The position numbers and the translations under genes were made by a program. This document shows, piece by piece, positions 6,501-6,607 of a stretch of 6,607 nt of DNA (position 1 is the first letter of the stretch; every line of letters starts with the position of its first letter). The notes beneath the pieces were generated by a model. The model did not search any database, was not told the origin of the DNA, and saw only the letters and a list, made by a program, of their open reading frames with translations. Origin of the DNA: CADDYX01 sp045809945 (GTDB lineage Bacteria; Verrucomicrobiota; Verrucomicrobiia; Chthoniobacterales; UBA10450); the NCBI GenBank assembly GCA_045809945.1, contig JBJMWW010000163.1, positions 1 to 6,607 on the forward strand, read 5' to 3'.

Positions 6501-6607
6501 CGGCAACGACACGCTGAACCGTACCAGTCAGTTCGCCTTCGCGTCTGCCGATGTAACCGCGCAGCGTGTCGAGCGAGACGTTCTCCGCCACAAAATGTGC
6601 GCGCGTA
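3529..6607 (-). CDS. tamB: TamB/AsmA-like translocation and assembly module protein, C-terminal ~1025 residues (N-terminus beyond right edge)
   Basis: The frame is open from the right edge to the TGA at 3531-3529; the GTG at 6591-6589 lies inside an uninterrupted frame (TRAHF precedes it) and is not taken as the start. The visible part is a long run of short amphipathic beta strands with repeated patterns such as LSGQVKMTNGVLDGQLEV, LDGDAALDVNIDGTIARP and LEISKIQLDQGQ, as expected for the grooved beta-taco fold of AsmA-like proteins. The C-terminal TamB domain (DUF490, about 3529-4520) is clear: VNLHLGGTGVQPLVEGQVRL, then FNPDDPLNPGIDLHG (about 3945-3990), VHVYVYGTANQPEAVFTSEP and the hallmark SEPPLPQEE (3867-3841) before IISLLATG. 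TamB is anchored in the inner membrane, spans the periplasm and docks on TamA; AsmA-like relatives are implicated in phospholipid transport to the outer membrane. The missing N-terminus should carry the signal anchor. The order tamB then tamA is the reverse of E. coli. Family assignment is strong; cargo is unknown. Confidence 0.9.
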   Translation of the reverse strand, partial: TRAHFVAENVSLDTLRGYIGRREGELTGTVQRVVADFTGVLDTPRFWTGTIAASIKDVKQGTLTVDDCTLAITARDGVARIDLAELSQGLNKIRLRGSADLPDNIREFGRSPAKLDVSALLPELNRASAFMEQALTGAANVTGQIEISNAQLGANLNFTGERIGFGSGTVTQLNGTFRATKQMPPPNTKKPYFADLRTDVELNATGIRSGDYVVDEARVHTTSVNDLVTFEDIETVRQRNTLVVRGDYRLPEDFTKAKLQPTDVSLDFAVADLGDFFTEDSPNKITGPLQLSGQVKMTNGVLDGQLEVYGANLRARNLTIPVISGQIAITHNVIYLNDLTARLNEQDFVGGHGMFELDQPHRYNGKFLVNISDLATLKPLLGDKTELAGALIVDWQGNGTAADFKNTGSLKLTIDHGRFANINGLQAKIDASYTPDALDVPLIFAASDKFNFSASLTAKGETLEISKIQLDQGQAKYATGYVSLPFVWSNLGTDRPITPETGKTLISFESQNLDIKKVFDDLGQKPLASGLVSIKADVRGTIDNLNGRVEVQARELRSQFANVEPATFGLTATLQNNRVAVAGKLEQAKVQPVSITADIPLNVARIAREKKFDENTPLTAKVQLPRSSVNFVRQFVPGIVQLDGDAALDVNIDGTIARPTLSGNGDISINVARFENPTLPSLTSFKSRIVFDHDVLRLDRFDGELAGGKFSAGGRVAFPKLTDPTLDVQLKADSVLVARNDTLTARADANVRVDGPLTAATVTGNVALTNSHLLKNLDLIPIGLPGRPAPQPPEDRRMLTFPQPPLRDWKFDVKITTKDPFQIRGNLASGGAIVNLHLGGTGVQPLVEGQVRLDKVEATLPFSRLEIQYGYLHFNPDDPLNPGIDLHGTSVIRDYTVHVYVYGTANQPEAVFTSEPPLPQEEIISLLATGTTREELTGNNSVLAGKAAMLLFTQLYRKMFHKSGDAPPTNSVFNRLQVDVGNVDPRTGQQTASARFKASEHWVLLGQIEVGGDFRGQVQYILRFR

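Noticed and set aside
6589..6591. GTG as the start of the TamB-like protein
   Set aside because: The frame stays open to the window edge, the upstream residues TRAHF fit the protein, and a TamB protein needs an N-terminal anchor that is absent after this GTG.

Overview
The window reads as ordinary chromosomal DNA from a moderately GC-rich, diderm (outer-membrane-bearing) bacterium. All recognisable genes lie on the minus strand, so transcription runs from right to left. My best guess is a soil-type Verrucomicrobiota (Chthoniobacterales-like). This rests on a remembered resemblance of the Omp85 protein and the dispersed repeats to that group; other Gram-negative soil phyla remain possible. Nothing in the window points to a phage, plasmid or defence island.

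Layout in the direction of transcription: (1) 6607-3529, the C-terminal ~1025 residues of a TamB/AsmA-like envelope protein whose N-terminus lies beyond the right edge. (2) 3532-1352, a complete 726-residue Omp85-family outer-membrane protein (TamA/BamA type) with a signal peptide, about four POTRA domains and a beta-barrel; its ATG overlaps the tamB stop by 4 nt. (3) 1351-1265, a short intergenic region filled by two facing copies of a small hairpin repeat. (4) 1264-251, a membrane-associated family-2 glycosyltransferase of 337 residues, whose last nine residues and stop codon come from another copy of the repeat. (5) 250-179, a second pair of facing repeats. (6) 178-1, the first 59 residues of a group II pyridoxal-phosphate-dependent amino-acid decarboxylase, cut by the left edge.

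The TamB-like and TamA-like proteins should form a translocation and assembly module: an outer-membrane Omp85 barrel joined to a periplasm-spanning beta-rich protein that serves outer-membrane protein insertion and/or lipid transport. The glycosyltransferase probably acts at the cytoplasmic face of the inner membrane on a lipid-linked or envelope glycan, and the decarboxylase probably makes an amine from an amino acid. No functional link between these last two and the Tam genes can be proved from the sequence.

The least ordinary part of the window is the repeat family. There are four copies in two inverted pairs that bracket the glycosyltransferase gene. The arm sequences differ from copy to copy but stay self-complementary in every copy, which is covariation expected of a conserved hairpin. 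The core of two copies is the heptamer GCGAAGC, a known very stable DNA mini-hairpin. This looks like a REP/REPIN-type element family. I see no gene system that I would call new.
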